DNA of 39,411 nt, taken from NCBI RefSeq assembly GCF_026163695.1, contig NZ_JAOTID010000025.1, forward strand, positions 1 through 39,411. The letters are read 5' to 3'. A model generated the notes under the pieces. That model was not told the origin of the DNA. It saw only the letters and a list, made by a program, of their open reading frames with translations, and searched no databases. This document shows positions 26,670 through 34,153 of this stretch, in pieces; the stretch's first letter is position 1, and every line of letters starts with the position of its first letter. The DNA comes from Shumkonia mesophila. GTDB taxonomy: Bacteria > Pseudomonadota > Alphaproteobacteria > Rhodospirillales > Shumkoniaceae. The translations under genes and the position numbers were made by a program.

Positions 26670-27629
26670 ATGACCGATACCCTTATCCCGCACGGCCTCG
26701 GCTGCGGTTCGCCCGAAGTGGTCGCCCGTCTCGGCTCGGCCTTGGCCGCCAGCACGGCGGCGCGCGGCGATCTTTCCGTGTCCTTCGAATTCTTTCCGCC
26801 GAAGACCGAGAAGATGGACCTGGCCCTGTGGGAATGCGTCGAGCGCCTGGCGCCCCTGGGGCCGGCCTATGTCTCGGTCACCTATGGGGCGGGCGGCTCG
26901 ACGCGCGATCGCACCCATGCGACCGTCGTGCGCATTCTTAAGACCGGCCTGACGCCGGCGGCGCACCTGACCTGCGTGGCGGCCACCCGCGACGAGGTCG
27001 ACGCCGTGGCCCGCCGCTATTGGGAGGCCGGCATCCGCCACATCGTGGCGTTGCGCGGCGACGCGCCGGACGGCACCGGCGGCTACGTTCCGCATCCGGG
27101 CGGCTATGCCTACGCCTCCGACCTGGTGGCCGGGCTCAAGCGGGTGGCCGACTTCGACATCAGCGTCGCCGCCTATCCCGAGGGCCATCCCCAGGCTGCC
27201 GATCCCGGCACCGACCTCGACCACCTGAAGCGCAAGATCGACGCCGGGGCCTCGCAGGCGATCAGCCAGTACTTCTTCGATCCCGAGGTGTTCCTCAGGT
27301 TCGTCGAGAAGGCCCGGGCCATCGGCATCACGGTGCCGATCATCCCCGGCATCCTGCCGGTCACCAACTTCGCCCGCGTCAGGGAATTCAGCGCCAACTG
27401 CGGCGCCTCGGTGCCCAAATGGATGGCCGACCTCTTCGAGGGCCTCGACGACGATCCCGACACCCGCAAACTGGTCGCCGCCACGGTGGCGGCCGAGCAA
27501 TGCCGGGTCCTGCTGGCCAACGGGGTGCGGCAGTTCCATTTCTATACGCTGAACCGCGCCGACCTGACTTTCGCCATCTGCCACATCCTGGGCGTCCGTC
27601 CGGCGTCCGCCAAAGGGGATACCGCCTGA
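26670..27629 (+). CDS. metF: Methylenetetrahydrofolate reductase
   Basis: A 319-residue FAD enzyme that reduces 5,10-methylene-tetrahydrofolate to 5-methyl-tetrahydrofolate, the methyl donor for MetH encoded next. The motif SVSFEFFPPKTEKM contains the catalytic glutamate (Glu40). Further family stretches are YVSVTYGAGGSTRDRTHATV, HLTCVAATRDEV, ALRGDAPDG and SQYFFDPEVFLRFV. The length is normal, with a 20-residue N-terminal extension over E. coli MetF. The ATG follows the regulator's stop directly, with GGAGGTG inside the upstream gene, and the metH ATG comes two bases after the stop, so the three genes form one tightly coupled operon. Confidence 0.95.
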   Translation: MTDTLIPHGLGCGSPEVVARLGSALAASTAARGDLSVSFEFFPPKTEKMDLALWECVERLAPLGPAYVSVTYGAGGSTRDRTHATVVRILKTGLTPAAHLTCVAATRDEVDAVARRYWEAGIRHIVALRGDAPDGTGGYVPHPGGYAYASDLVAGLKRVADFDISVAAYPEGHPQAADPGTDLDHLKRKIDAGASQAISQYFFDPEVFLRFVEKARAIGITVPIIPGILPVTNFARVREFSANCGASVPKWMADLFEGLDDDPDTRKLVAATVAAEQCRVLLANGVRQFHFYTLNRADLTFAICHILGVRPASAKGDTA

Positions 27630-27630
27630 C

Positions 27631-30600
27631 ATGACCGCTTTGCTCGACATCCTCAAGGACCGCGTGCTGCTGTGCGACGGCGGCTTCGGCACAAGGGTGC
27701 AGGCCGCGACCCTCGACGTCGAGCGCGACTTCTGGGGCAAGGAGAACTGCACCGACATCCTGACCCGCTCGCGCCCCGACCTGGTGCGCGACATCCACGC
27801 CAGCTATCTGGAAGCCGGGGCCGATCTCGTCATCACCAACACCTTCGGCGGCTCGCCGGTGACCTTGGGCGAGTTCGACCTCGCCGACGAGGCGTTCGGG
27901 CTCAACAAGGAGGCTGCCTTCCTGGCCCGCGAGGCCATCGAACGCTTCGCCGCCGACGGCCGGCCGCGCTTCGTGCTGGGCGACGTCGGGCCGGGCACGA
28001 AACTGCCCAGCCTGGGCCACATCGGCTACGACCGGCTGGAGGCGGCGCTCGCCCTGCAATGCGACGGCCTGATCGCCGGCGGCGTCGACGCCATCCTCAT
28101 CGAGACCTGCCAGGACCCCTTGCAGATCAAGGCCGCCGTCAACGGCGCCAAGGCGGCGCGCGCCAAGGCCGGCATCGAACTTCCCATCTTCGTGCAGGTG
28201 ACGGTGGAAACCACCGGCACGCTGCTGGTCGGCGCCGAAATCGCCGCCGCGGCGACGGCGGTGCAGGCGCTGGGCATCGACCTCCTGGGCCTCAACTGCG
28301 CCACCGGGCCGCAGGAGATGGCCGAGCACATCAAGTGGCTGGCCGAGAACTGGCCCAAGCTCATCTCGGTGCAGCCCAACGCCGGTCTGCCCGAACTGGT
28401 CGACGGCCAGACCCGCTATCCGCTTTCCCCCGACGAGCTGGCCAAGTGGCAGGAGCGCTTCATCGAGGAAGACGGCGTCAACATCATCGGCGGCTGCTGC
28501 GGCACCGACGTGCCGCATATCGCCGCGTTGGACGCCATGCTGCGCCGGCGCGCGCCCTCGGGCGCCCATCGGCCGGCGCCCAAGGCGCGCACCGTGCATT
28601 GGCTGCCCTCGGTGGCGTCGCTCTATTCGCAGGTAGCGCTGCGCCAGGAGAACGCCTTCTTCTCGATCGGCGAGCGCTGCAACGCCAACGGGTCGAAGCG
28701 CTTCCGCCAGTTCCAGGAGGCCGGGGACTGGGACGCCTGCGTCGCCATGGGCCGCGAGCAGGTGGGCGAGGGCTCGCACGCGCTCGACGTCTGCACCGCC
28801 TACGTCGGGCGCGACGAGGTGGCCGAGATGGTCGAGGTGGTGAGCCGCATGCGCGGCTCCGTCACCGCGCCGCTGGTCATCGATTCGACCGAGCTCAAGG
28901 TGCTGGAGGCGGCGCTCAAGCTTTATGGCGGCAAGGCGATCGTCAACTCCATCAACTTCGAGGACGGCGAGGAGCCGGCCGCCAAGCGCCTGGAACTGGC
29001 CAGGCGCTTCGGCGCCGCGGTGATCGCGCTGACCATCGACGAGCAGGGCATGGCCAAGGATGCCGACGGCAAGGTCAGGATTGCCAAGCGGCTGCACGAC
29101 TTCGCCTGCGTGAAGCACGGCCTGCCGGCCTCCGACCTGCTGATCGACCCCTTGACCTTTACCATCTGCACCGGCAACGAGGACGACCGCAAACTGGCCT
29201 TGAACACGCTGGACGCCATCGCGCGCATCCGCGAGGAACTGCCCGAGTGCCAGATCATTTTGGGCCTTTCCAACGTCTCCTTCGGGCTCAAGGCGGCGGC
29301 CCGCCACGTGCTCAACTCGGTGTTCCTCGATCACGCGGTGAAGCGCGGCATGACCGGGGCCATCGTCCACGTCTCGAAGATCCTGCCGCTGCACACCATC
29401 CCGGAAGAGGAGGTGAGGATCACCGAGGACCTCATCTTCGACCGGCAACGCGAAGGCTACGACCCCTTGCAGGCCTACATGGCCCTCTTCGCAGACCGCC
29501 AGGACAAGGTGACCAGGAAGGCCCGCCCCGAAACCGTCGAGGAGCGGCTCAAGCTGCGCATCGTCGAGGGCGACCGCATCGGGCTCGATGACGAACTGGC
29601 CGAGGCCATGAAGGCGCATGCGCCGCTTTCCATCATCAACGACATCCTGCTGGGCGGCATGAAGGTGGTGGGCGAACTGTTCGGCGCCGGCAAGATGCAG
29701 CTTCCGTTCGTCCTCCAATCGGCCGAAACCATGAAGGCGGCGGTGGCCTATCTCGAGCCCTTCATGGAGAAGGTGGAGGGCCAGCAGAAGGGCACCATCG
29801 TGCTGGCGACGGTGAAGGGCGACGTGCACGACATCGGCAAGAACCTGGTCGACATCATCCTCACCAACAACGGCTACCGGGTGGTCAATCTCGGCATCAA
29901 GCAGCCGATCCAGAACATCCTGACGGCGGCGCGCGAGCACAAGGCCGACGCGGTGGGCATGTCGGGCCTGCTGGTCAAGTCCACCGTGGTCATGCGCGAG
30001 AATCTGGAGGAGATGAGCCGGGAAGGCATCGACCTGCCGATCCTGCTGGGCGGCGCCGCGCTGACCCGCAAGTACGTGGAAGAAGACTGCGTGGCGGCCT
30101 ATGCCAGCGGCCGCGTCGCCTATGCCAGGGACGCCTTCGACGGGCTCGACCTGATGGACAAGGTCAAGACCGGCGCCTTCGACGCTTACGTCGAGGACTC
30201 GGTGCGCAAGCGGGCGGGGCGGCCGTCCAACCGGCGCCGCGTGCTGGGCGCCGAGCCGCCGGCGGTGGCGGCGGCGGCGACGCGTCCGGTCGATTACGAG
30301 GAAATCCGCCTGCGCCGGGCGGATCTGCACGCCGACGTCCAAGTGCCGACGCCGCCCTTCTGGGGCCCCCGCGTGCTGGAGAAGGTCGAGCCCAAGGCGC
30401 TGCTGCCGTTCCTCAACGAGGTCATGCTGTTCCAGTTCCACTGGGGCTTCAAGAAGCAGGGCCGCTCGCGCGAGGAATGGCGCGAATGGGCGGCCCGCGA
30501 GGTCAAGCCCATCCTGACGCGCCTGCTCGAAACCGTCGCCGCCGAGGAGATCCTGAAGCCGCAGGCGGTCTACGGCTACTGGAAGTGCGCCTCGGAAGGA

Positions 30601-31134
30601 GACGCCGTGGTGCTGTTCGACAGCGACGGCCAAACCCCCGTCGCCCGCTTCGCCTTCCCGCGCCAGGCCCGGGCCGGGGGCCTCTGCATCGCCGACTTCT
30701 TCCGCGACGTCGATTCCGGCGTGCGCGACGTGGTCGGCCTGCAGGTGGTGACCATGGGCTCGCGCGCCAGCGAGGTGGCCCGCCAGTGGTTCGGCGACAA
30801 CCGCTACCAGGACTATCTCTACCTGCACGGCTTCGGCGTCGAGATGGCCGAAGCGCTGGCCGAATACGTGCACAAGCGCATCCGCGCCGAGCTCGGTTTC
30901 TCGGGCGAGGACGACCGCGACATCGAAAAGCTCTTGAAGCAGAGCTATCGCGGCTCGCGCTATTCCTTTGGCTACCCGGCCTGCCCGAACCTCGAGGACC
31001 AGCGCCACATCCTGGCCCTGCTGGGGGCCGATCGCATCGGCATCCAGATGGCCGACGAGGGCCAGCTCCACCCCGAACAGTCGACCTCGGCCATGGTGGT
31101 GCTGCACCCGCAGGCGAAATACTTCTCGGTATAG
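27631..31134 (+). CDS. metH: Cobalamin-dependent methionine synthase
   Basis: A full-length 1167-residue MetH. The homocysteine domain (about 1-325) has the zinc ligands Cys223 in LNCATGP and Cys289-Cys290 in GGCCGTD. The pterin domain (about 340-620) includes FSIGERCNANGSKRF. The cobalamin domain has the lower-ligand His733 in GDVHDIGKNLVD. The reactivation domain (about 900-1167) ends with R1110-YSFGYPACPN, the SAM-binding motif. It transfers the methyl group of 5-methyl-tetrahydrofolate via cobalamin to homocysteine. It is the last gene of the methionine operon, and a palindromic repeat begins three bases after its stop. No cobalamin riboswitch was seen upstream. Confidence 0.96.
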   Translation: MTALLDILKDRVLLCDGGFGTRVQAATLDVERDFWGKENCTDILTRSRPDLVRDIHASYLEAGADLVITNTFGGSPVTLGEFDLADEAFGLNKEAAFLAREAIERFAADGRPRFVLGDVGPGTKLPSLGHIGYDRLEAALALQCDGLIAGGVDAILIETCQDPLQIKAAVNGAKAARAKAGIELPIFVQVTVETTGTLLVGAEIAAAATAVQALGIDLLGLNCATGPQEMAEHIKWLAENWPKLISVQPNAGLPELVDGQTRYPLSPDELAKWQERFIEEDGVNIIGGCCGTDVPHIAALDAMLRRRAPSGAHRPAPKARTVHWLPSVASLYSQVALRQENAFFSIGERCNANGSKRFRQFQEAGDWDACVAMGREQVGEGSHALDVCTAYVGRDEVAEMVEVVSRMRGSVTAPLVIDSTELKVLEAALKLYGGKAIVNSINFEDGEEPAAKRLELARRFGAAVIALTIDEQGMAKDADGKVRIAKRLHDFACVKHGLPASDLLIDPLTFTICTGNEDDRKLALNTLDAIARIREELPECQIILGLSNVSFGLKAAARHVLNSVFLDHAVKRGMTGAIVHVSKILPLHTIPEEEVRITEDLIFDRQREGYDPLQAYMALFADRQDKVTRKARPETVEERLKLRIVEGDRIGLDDELAEAMKAHAPLSIINDILLGGMKVVGELFGAGKMQLPFVLQSAETMKAAVAYLEPFMEKVEGQQKGTIVLATVKGDVHDIGKNLVDIILTNNGYRVVNLGIKQPIQNILTAAREHKADAVGMSGLLVKSTVVMRENLEEMSREGIDLPILLGGAALTRKYVEEDCVAAYASGRVAYARDAFDGLDLMDKVKTGAFDAYVEDSVRKRAGRPSNRRRVLGAEPPAVAAAATRPVDYEEIRLRRADLHADVQVPTPPFWGPRVLEKVEPKALLPFLNEVMLFQFHWGFKKQGRSREEWREWAAREVKPILTRLLETVAAEEILKPQAVYGYWKCASEGDAVVLFDSDGQTPVARFAFPRQARAGGLCIADFFRDVDSGVRDVVGLQVVTMGSRASEVARQWFGDNRYQDYLYLHGFGVEMAEALAEYVHKRIRAELGFSGEDDRDIEKLLKQSYRGSRYSFGYPACPNLEDQRHILALLGADRIGIQMADEGQLHPEQSTSAMVVLHPQAKYFSV

Positions 31135-31137
31135 AAC

Positions 31138-31253
31138 AATTTCGGGGACGCCATATTAATTAATTTCGGGGACACCATATTTAATTAAGAATGGTTTTCC
31201 CGGACAGTAGCCATGGTGTCCCCGAAATTAATTAATATGGCGTCCCCGAAATT
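31138..31253. repeat. Nested REP-like palindrome after metH
   Basis: Two perfect 41-base inverted arms (31138-31178 and 31213-31253) enclose 34 bases. Each arm holds two tandem units, an outer AATTTCGGGGACGCC and an inner AATTTCGGGGACACC 22 bases further in, joined by the AT-rich ATATTAATT. The inner pair (31160-31178 with 31213-31231) is a palindrome in its own right inside the outer one, which suggests one element inserted in another. It separates metH from the RAYT gene. Confidence 0.9.
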
Positions 31254-31254
31254 G

Positions 31255-31270
31255 AAGCTGTCCCCGAAAT
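31255..31270. repeat. Left 16-bp direct repeat flanking RAYT
   Basis: AAGCTGTCCCCGAAAT occurs here, directly against the transposase stop codon, and again in the same orientation at 31953-31968 just beyond the start of the gene. The repeats thus bracket the whole gene. They contain the terminal unit of the window's palindromic elements (GTCCCCGAAAT). Confidence 0.8.
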
Positions 31271-31930
31271 CTATTCCCGCGGTTTGGGGCCGCGCTTTTC
31301 CGGGCGCAGGCGGCGGCCGGCGAGGGCTTCCATTTCGGCAAGGAAACCCTCCTCGCCCAGCGGCCGGCCGGTGCGCTCGTGCCGGCGCAAGGCGTCCCCT
31401 TCGTCCTTGCGAAGCGGGACGTCGAGGAACGTCCGCCAATCCCCGATTTCGTCGAGCAGCGGGCCGACCCGCGCCAGCCGGTCGTCGACGCCCGTCAGAT
31501 GGGCCCGGGCGCTGCTCCATGGATAGTCTTCGGGGCGGGTGACAAGTTTGGCCCGCACGGGATTGAGCTCGATGTAGCGCGCCGCCGCCAGCGTATGGGC
31601 GCGGTCCAGCGGAAAGGATGCGAACCGTCCCTGCCACAGGTGGCCGCGCCAGTCCTCGCGCCCGTTGACGCGCCGGGTATAGCGCCGGTGTGCCTCGCCC
31701 AGGGCCTTCGCCAGTCCGTCCGCCGTTTGCGGCACGGCGATCAGGTGCACGTGATTGGGCATCAGGCAGTACGCCCAGATCTCGACGCCAAGCGCCGCGC
31801 ACCACTCGGCCACGAGGTCGAGATAGGCGACGTAGTCTTGGTCCTCGAAGAAGGTGGGCTGCCGACGGTTGCCCCGCTGCGTCACATGGTGCGGAACGCC
31901 CGCCGCCACAACTCGTGCCAGTCGCGCCAT
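31271..31930 (-). CDS. REP-associated tyrosine transposase (RAYT)
   Basis: A 219-residue Y1-type transposase of the IS200/RAYT group. The HUH metal motif is His60-V-His62 in MPNHVHLI. Tyr84 (HRRYTRR) is the probable nucleophile. Further signatures are HHVTQRGNRRQ near the start, LWQGRF, YIELNPVRAKLV and YPWSSARAHL. Such enzymes cut and join single-stranded DNA at REP palindromes and are thought to spread them. The start at 31930 (MARLARVV) has GGGAGAGG upstream; longer readings run through the flanking palindrome. The gene is flanked by exact 16-bp direct repeats (31255 and 31953) and palindromes on both sides. It appears intact, so it may be the source of the other elements in the window. 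Confidence 0.93.
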   Translation of the reverse strand: MARLARVVAAGVPHHVTQRGNRRQPTFFEDQDYVAYLDLVAEWCAALGVEIWAYCLMPNHVHLIAVPQTADGLAKALGEAHRRYTRRVNGREDWRGHLWQGRFASFPLDRAHTLAAARYIELNPVRAKLVTRPEDYPWSSARAHLTGVDDRLARVGPLLDEIGDWRTFLDVPLRKDEGDALRRHERTGRPLGEEGFLAEMEALAGRRLRPEKRGPKPRE

Positions 31931-31940
31931 CTTGCCTCTC

Positions 31941-32005
31941 CCGGAATTGAATAAGCTGTCCCCGAAATGTATACCGTAATTTGGGGACAGTATATTTAAT
32001 TCCGG
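31941..32005. repeat. Palindrome upstream of RAYT, includes right direct repeat
   Basis: Arms 31941-31968 and 31978-32005 are inverted copies at 23 of 28 positions, beginning CCGGAATT and ending AATTCCGG, with CTGTCCCC/GGGGACAG cores. The exact 16-bp direct repeat AAGCTGTCCCCGAAAT lies within it (31953-31968). The palindrome begins 10 bases upstream of the RAYT start codon and overlaps the gene's ribosome binding region, and ends about 50 bases before the amidohydrolase start. Confidence 0.8.
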
Positions 32006-32055
32006 CTCCCGCCCTCCCACATGCAGGGCTTCCTTGGGCGAGGAGGGAAGGCGGC

Positions 32056-32946
32056 ATGGTCGCGCAGGTTTCACGGCACCTGATGGCGGTCGCGGCGGCC
32101 TTGTGGCTGGCGGCGGCGCCCGTCGGTGCCGACGAGCCGCCCATCGGCGCCGCCATCGAGGGCGTGCCCGTCTTCGACGCCCACATGCACTACAAGCAGG
32201 ACGCCTGGGGTCCTTACCCGGTCAAGACCGTCATCGAGCTGATGGACAAAAGCGGCGTCGCCATGGCGCTGGTCTCCTCCACCCCCGACGACGGCACCAT
32301 CCGGCTCTGGGAATACGCGCCCGAGCGCATCGTTCCCGAACTGCGCCCCTATCACGGCGCCGCCGGCTCGTCGAACTGGACCCAGGCCCAAGGCATGGAG
32401 GCCTATCTGGCCGATCGCCTGGCCCGCTATCCGCACCAGGGCATCGGCGAGTTCCACATCCATCGGCTGGACATGGAGGACCGCCCGCTGCTGGTGGTGG
32501 TGGCGGCCCTGGCCAAGGCCCGCGGCGTGCCGCTGCACATTCATTCCGGGGCCGAACCGGTGCGCTTCTTCTTCGGGCTGGAACCGGCCCTCACCATCGT
32601 CTGGGCGCACGCCGGCATGTCGGAGCCGGCCGAGGCGGTGGGCCAAATGCTCGATACCTATGCGACGCTCTACGCCGACACCTCGTTCCGCGAGCGCGAC
32701 ATCCTGGGCGACGGCAGCCAGCTTAACCCGGCCTGGAAGGCGGTGATCGAGCGCCACGCGGATCGGCTGATGGTCGGCACCGACACCTGGATCAACGCCC
32801 AGTGGGACGATTACGAAGGCCTGATCGCGCTCAACCGCCGCTGGCTCGCCCTGCTGCCGCGCGAGACCGCCGAGAAGATCGCCTACCGCAACGCCGCCCG
32901 CCTGTTCGGGCGGGAAATCCCGCCGCGAAGGCCGGGGGCGGAGTGA
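32056..32946 (+). CDS. Exported amidohydrolase-family protein
   Basis: A 296-residue protein with a signal peptide (about 1-25, ending APVGA). It has a metal-dependent TIM-barrel hydrolase pattern of the amidohydrolase-2 type: His43 and His45 in FDAHMHY, His161/His163 in LHIHSGAEP, His185 in VWAHAGMS, and an aspartate in MVGTDTW near the end. These are the usual positions of metal ligands and catalytic residues. Export is unusual for this superfamily, so it probably acts on a periplasmic compound. The substrate is unknown. AGGAGG lies 9 bases before the ATG at 32056. The RAYT palindrome lies just upstream in the promoter region. The gene converges on clpS with 10 bases between. Confidence 0.82.
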   Translation: MVAQVSRHLMAVAAALWLAAAPVGADEPPIGAAIEGVPVFDAHMHYKQDAWGPYPVKTVIELMDKSGVAMALVSSTPDDGTIRLWEYAPERIVPELRPYHGAAGSSNWTQAQGMEAYLADRLARYPHQGIGEFHIHRLDMEDRPLLVVVAALAKARGVPLHIHSGAEPVRFFFGLEPALTIVWAHAGMSEPAEAVGQMLDTYATLYADTSFRERDILGDGSQLNPAWKAVIERHADRLMVGTDTWINAQWDDYEGLIALNRRWLALLPRETAEKIAYRNAARLFGREIPPRRPGAE

Positions 32947-32956
32947 CGGCCGCCGG

Positions 32957-33262
32957 CTACTCCTCCGGCTCGGTCGTGAACATCAGCGGATAGCCTTCCC
33001 GGCGGCCGGCCTCGGTGCCCTCGGTCGCCTTGCTCTCGGCGACGTCCTTGGTGTAGGCGGCGATGAAGCAGGCGCCCAACTGATGGGCCGTCATCATCAC
33101 GCCATAGGCCTTGTCCCCGTTCATGCGGAACACCGCCTTCAGCACGGCGACGACGAAGTCGCGCGGCGTGTAGTCGTCGTTGAGCAGGATGACCTTGTAG
33201 AGCCGCGGCCGCTCGGTCTGCGGCCGCACCGTGGTTTGCGGGGTGACAACGCCATTGCCCAT
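32957..33262 (-). CDS. clpS: ATP-dependent Clp protease adaptor ClpS
   Basis: A 101-residue adaptor that delivers N-degron substrates (proteins with bulky N-terminal residues) to ClpAP. The conserved core reads YKVILLNDDYTPRDFVVAVL, with the Asn-Asp-Asp that contact the substrate's alpha-amino group. The second part has MMTAHQLGACFIAAYTKDVA, equivalent to the family's VHxxG segment, though with AHQLG. MGNGVVTP at 33262 was taken as start, with GAGGGAG 7 bases upstream; the longer frame has no family resemblance. No clpA follows, unlike in many proteobacteria. The gene is divergent from the GNAT gene. Confidence 0.9.
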   Translation of the reverse strand: MGNGVVTPQTTVRPQTERPRLYKVILLNDDYTPRDFVVAVLKAVFRMNGDKAYGVMMTAHQLGACFIAAYTKDVAESKATEGTEAGRREGYPLMFTTEPEE

Positions 33263-33404
33263 CGCCGGCTCCCTCGTCGCTGACGTGGCGAGCGCGGCCC
33301 CGCCGTTCAACGGCTTTTTGCGCCGCCGGCCGGCCCCGCCGGAAGACTTTTCGGCCCTGGCGACGTAGGATGGGCCTCCGCCGTTTTTAGTCCGGAGGTT
33401 CGAA

Positions 33405-33851
33405 TTGAAGATGGATGCTCCCGCCGTGGACGTGACGATCCGCCCGGCCGAGGCGGCCGACGAGGCCGCCACGGTGGCGCTGTGGCGGGCCTGCGGCCTG
33501 GTCGTCAGCTATAACGACCCGGGCGCGGATTTCCGTTTCGCCCACGCCGGCCGGGCCTCGGACGTGCTGGTCGCCGTCGATGCCCGGGGCCGCGTGGTCG
33601 GGTCCGTCATGGTCGGCCACGACGGCCATCGCGGCTGGCTTTACTACGTCGCCGCCGATCCGGGGATGCGTTCGCAGGGAATCGGCCGCCGGATGGTCAA
33701 GGCCGCCGAGGCGTGGCTCAGCGAACGCGGCGTGCGCAAGGCGGAACTGATGGTCCGCCAGACCAACGCCGGGGTGATGGCGTTCTACGAGCGCCTCGGC
33801 TTCGAGCGCTCGGCCGTCCTCGTCATGCAGCGCTGGCTGACCGGCGACTGA
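33405..33851 (+). CDS. GNAT acetyltransferase, YpeA-like
   Basis: A 148-residue GCN5-related N-acetyltransferase. The acetyl-CoA pyrophosphate loop is in MRSQGIGRRMV, preceded by strand 4 LYYVAADP and followed by the family's NAGVMAFYERLGFE. Overall similarity is to the YpeA type, whose substrate is unknown. The TTG at 33405 has GGAGG 6 bases upstream; the ATG at 33411 would put it 12 bases away, so TTG is slightly favoured. It is divergent from clpS across about 140 bases and followed by a 302-base region without a clear gene. Confidence 0.85.
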   Translation: MKMDAPAVDVTIRPAEAADEAATVALWRACGLVVSYNDPGADFRFAHAGRASDVLVAVDARGRVVGSVMVGHDGHRGWLYYVAADPGMRSQGIGRRMVKAAEAWLSERGVRKAELMVRQTNAGVMAFYERLGFERSAVLVMQRWLTGD

Positions 33852-34153
33852 CGCCGGGGCGGGCTCACGCCGCCAGCGGCAGGCCCAGGGGCTTGTCGAG
33901 AATCGCCATCGCAGCCGCTCGCGGAACGGCCGGCCATGGCGAATCCCCGGGGCGGAGGGCAGCTTTGCGCCTCATCGCGGCTGTTCCGCAGATCAGTGCG
34001 TGTTGCCTACAGCGGACGTTGCGCGGGATAGCTGTTTCGGCTGTTGTGTGCCAATTCTGGACATTCTCAACAGACGATCGCGATGACAAGCGATTGGCCT
34101 GATGTGTCTCGAAGAGAGTCCTCCGCCCAAGGCGCACATCCTTGCCGACTCTA
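33852..34153. other. Intergenic region, perhaps with gene remnant
   Basis: No intact gene is seen. On the minus strand near 33865-33960 a frame ends MAILDKPLGLPLAA, which reads like the tail of a real protein, but upstream codons (34000-34150) look random and less GC-rich, so a truncated remnant is possible. The base composition changes at about 33990, and the RND operon ends at its right edge, which may mark the border of an acquired segment. No clear terminator for the efflux operon was found. Confidence 0.35.

Noticed and set aside
31138-31271. Repeated units after metH as a CRISPR array
   Set aside because: The units are inverted, not regularly spaced direct repeats with unique spacers, and no cas genes are present.
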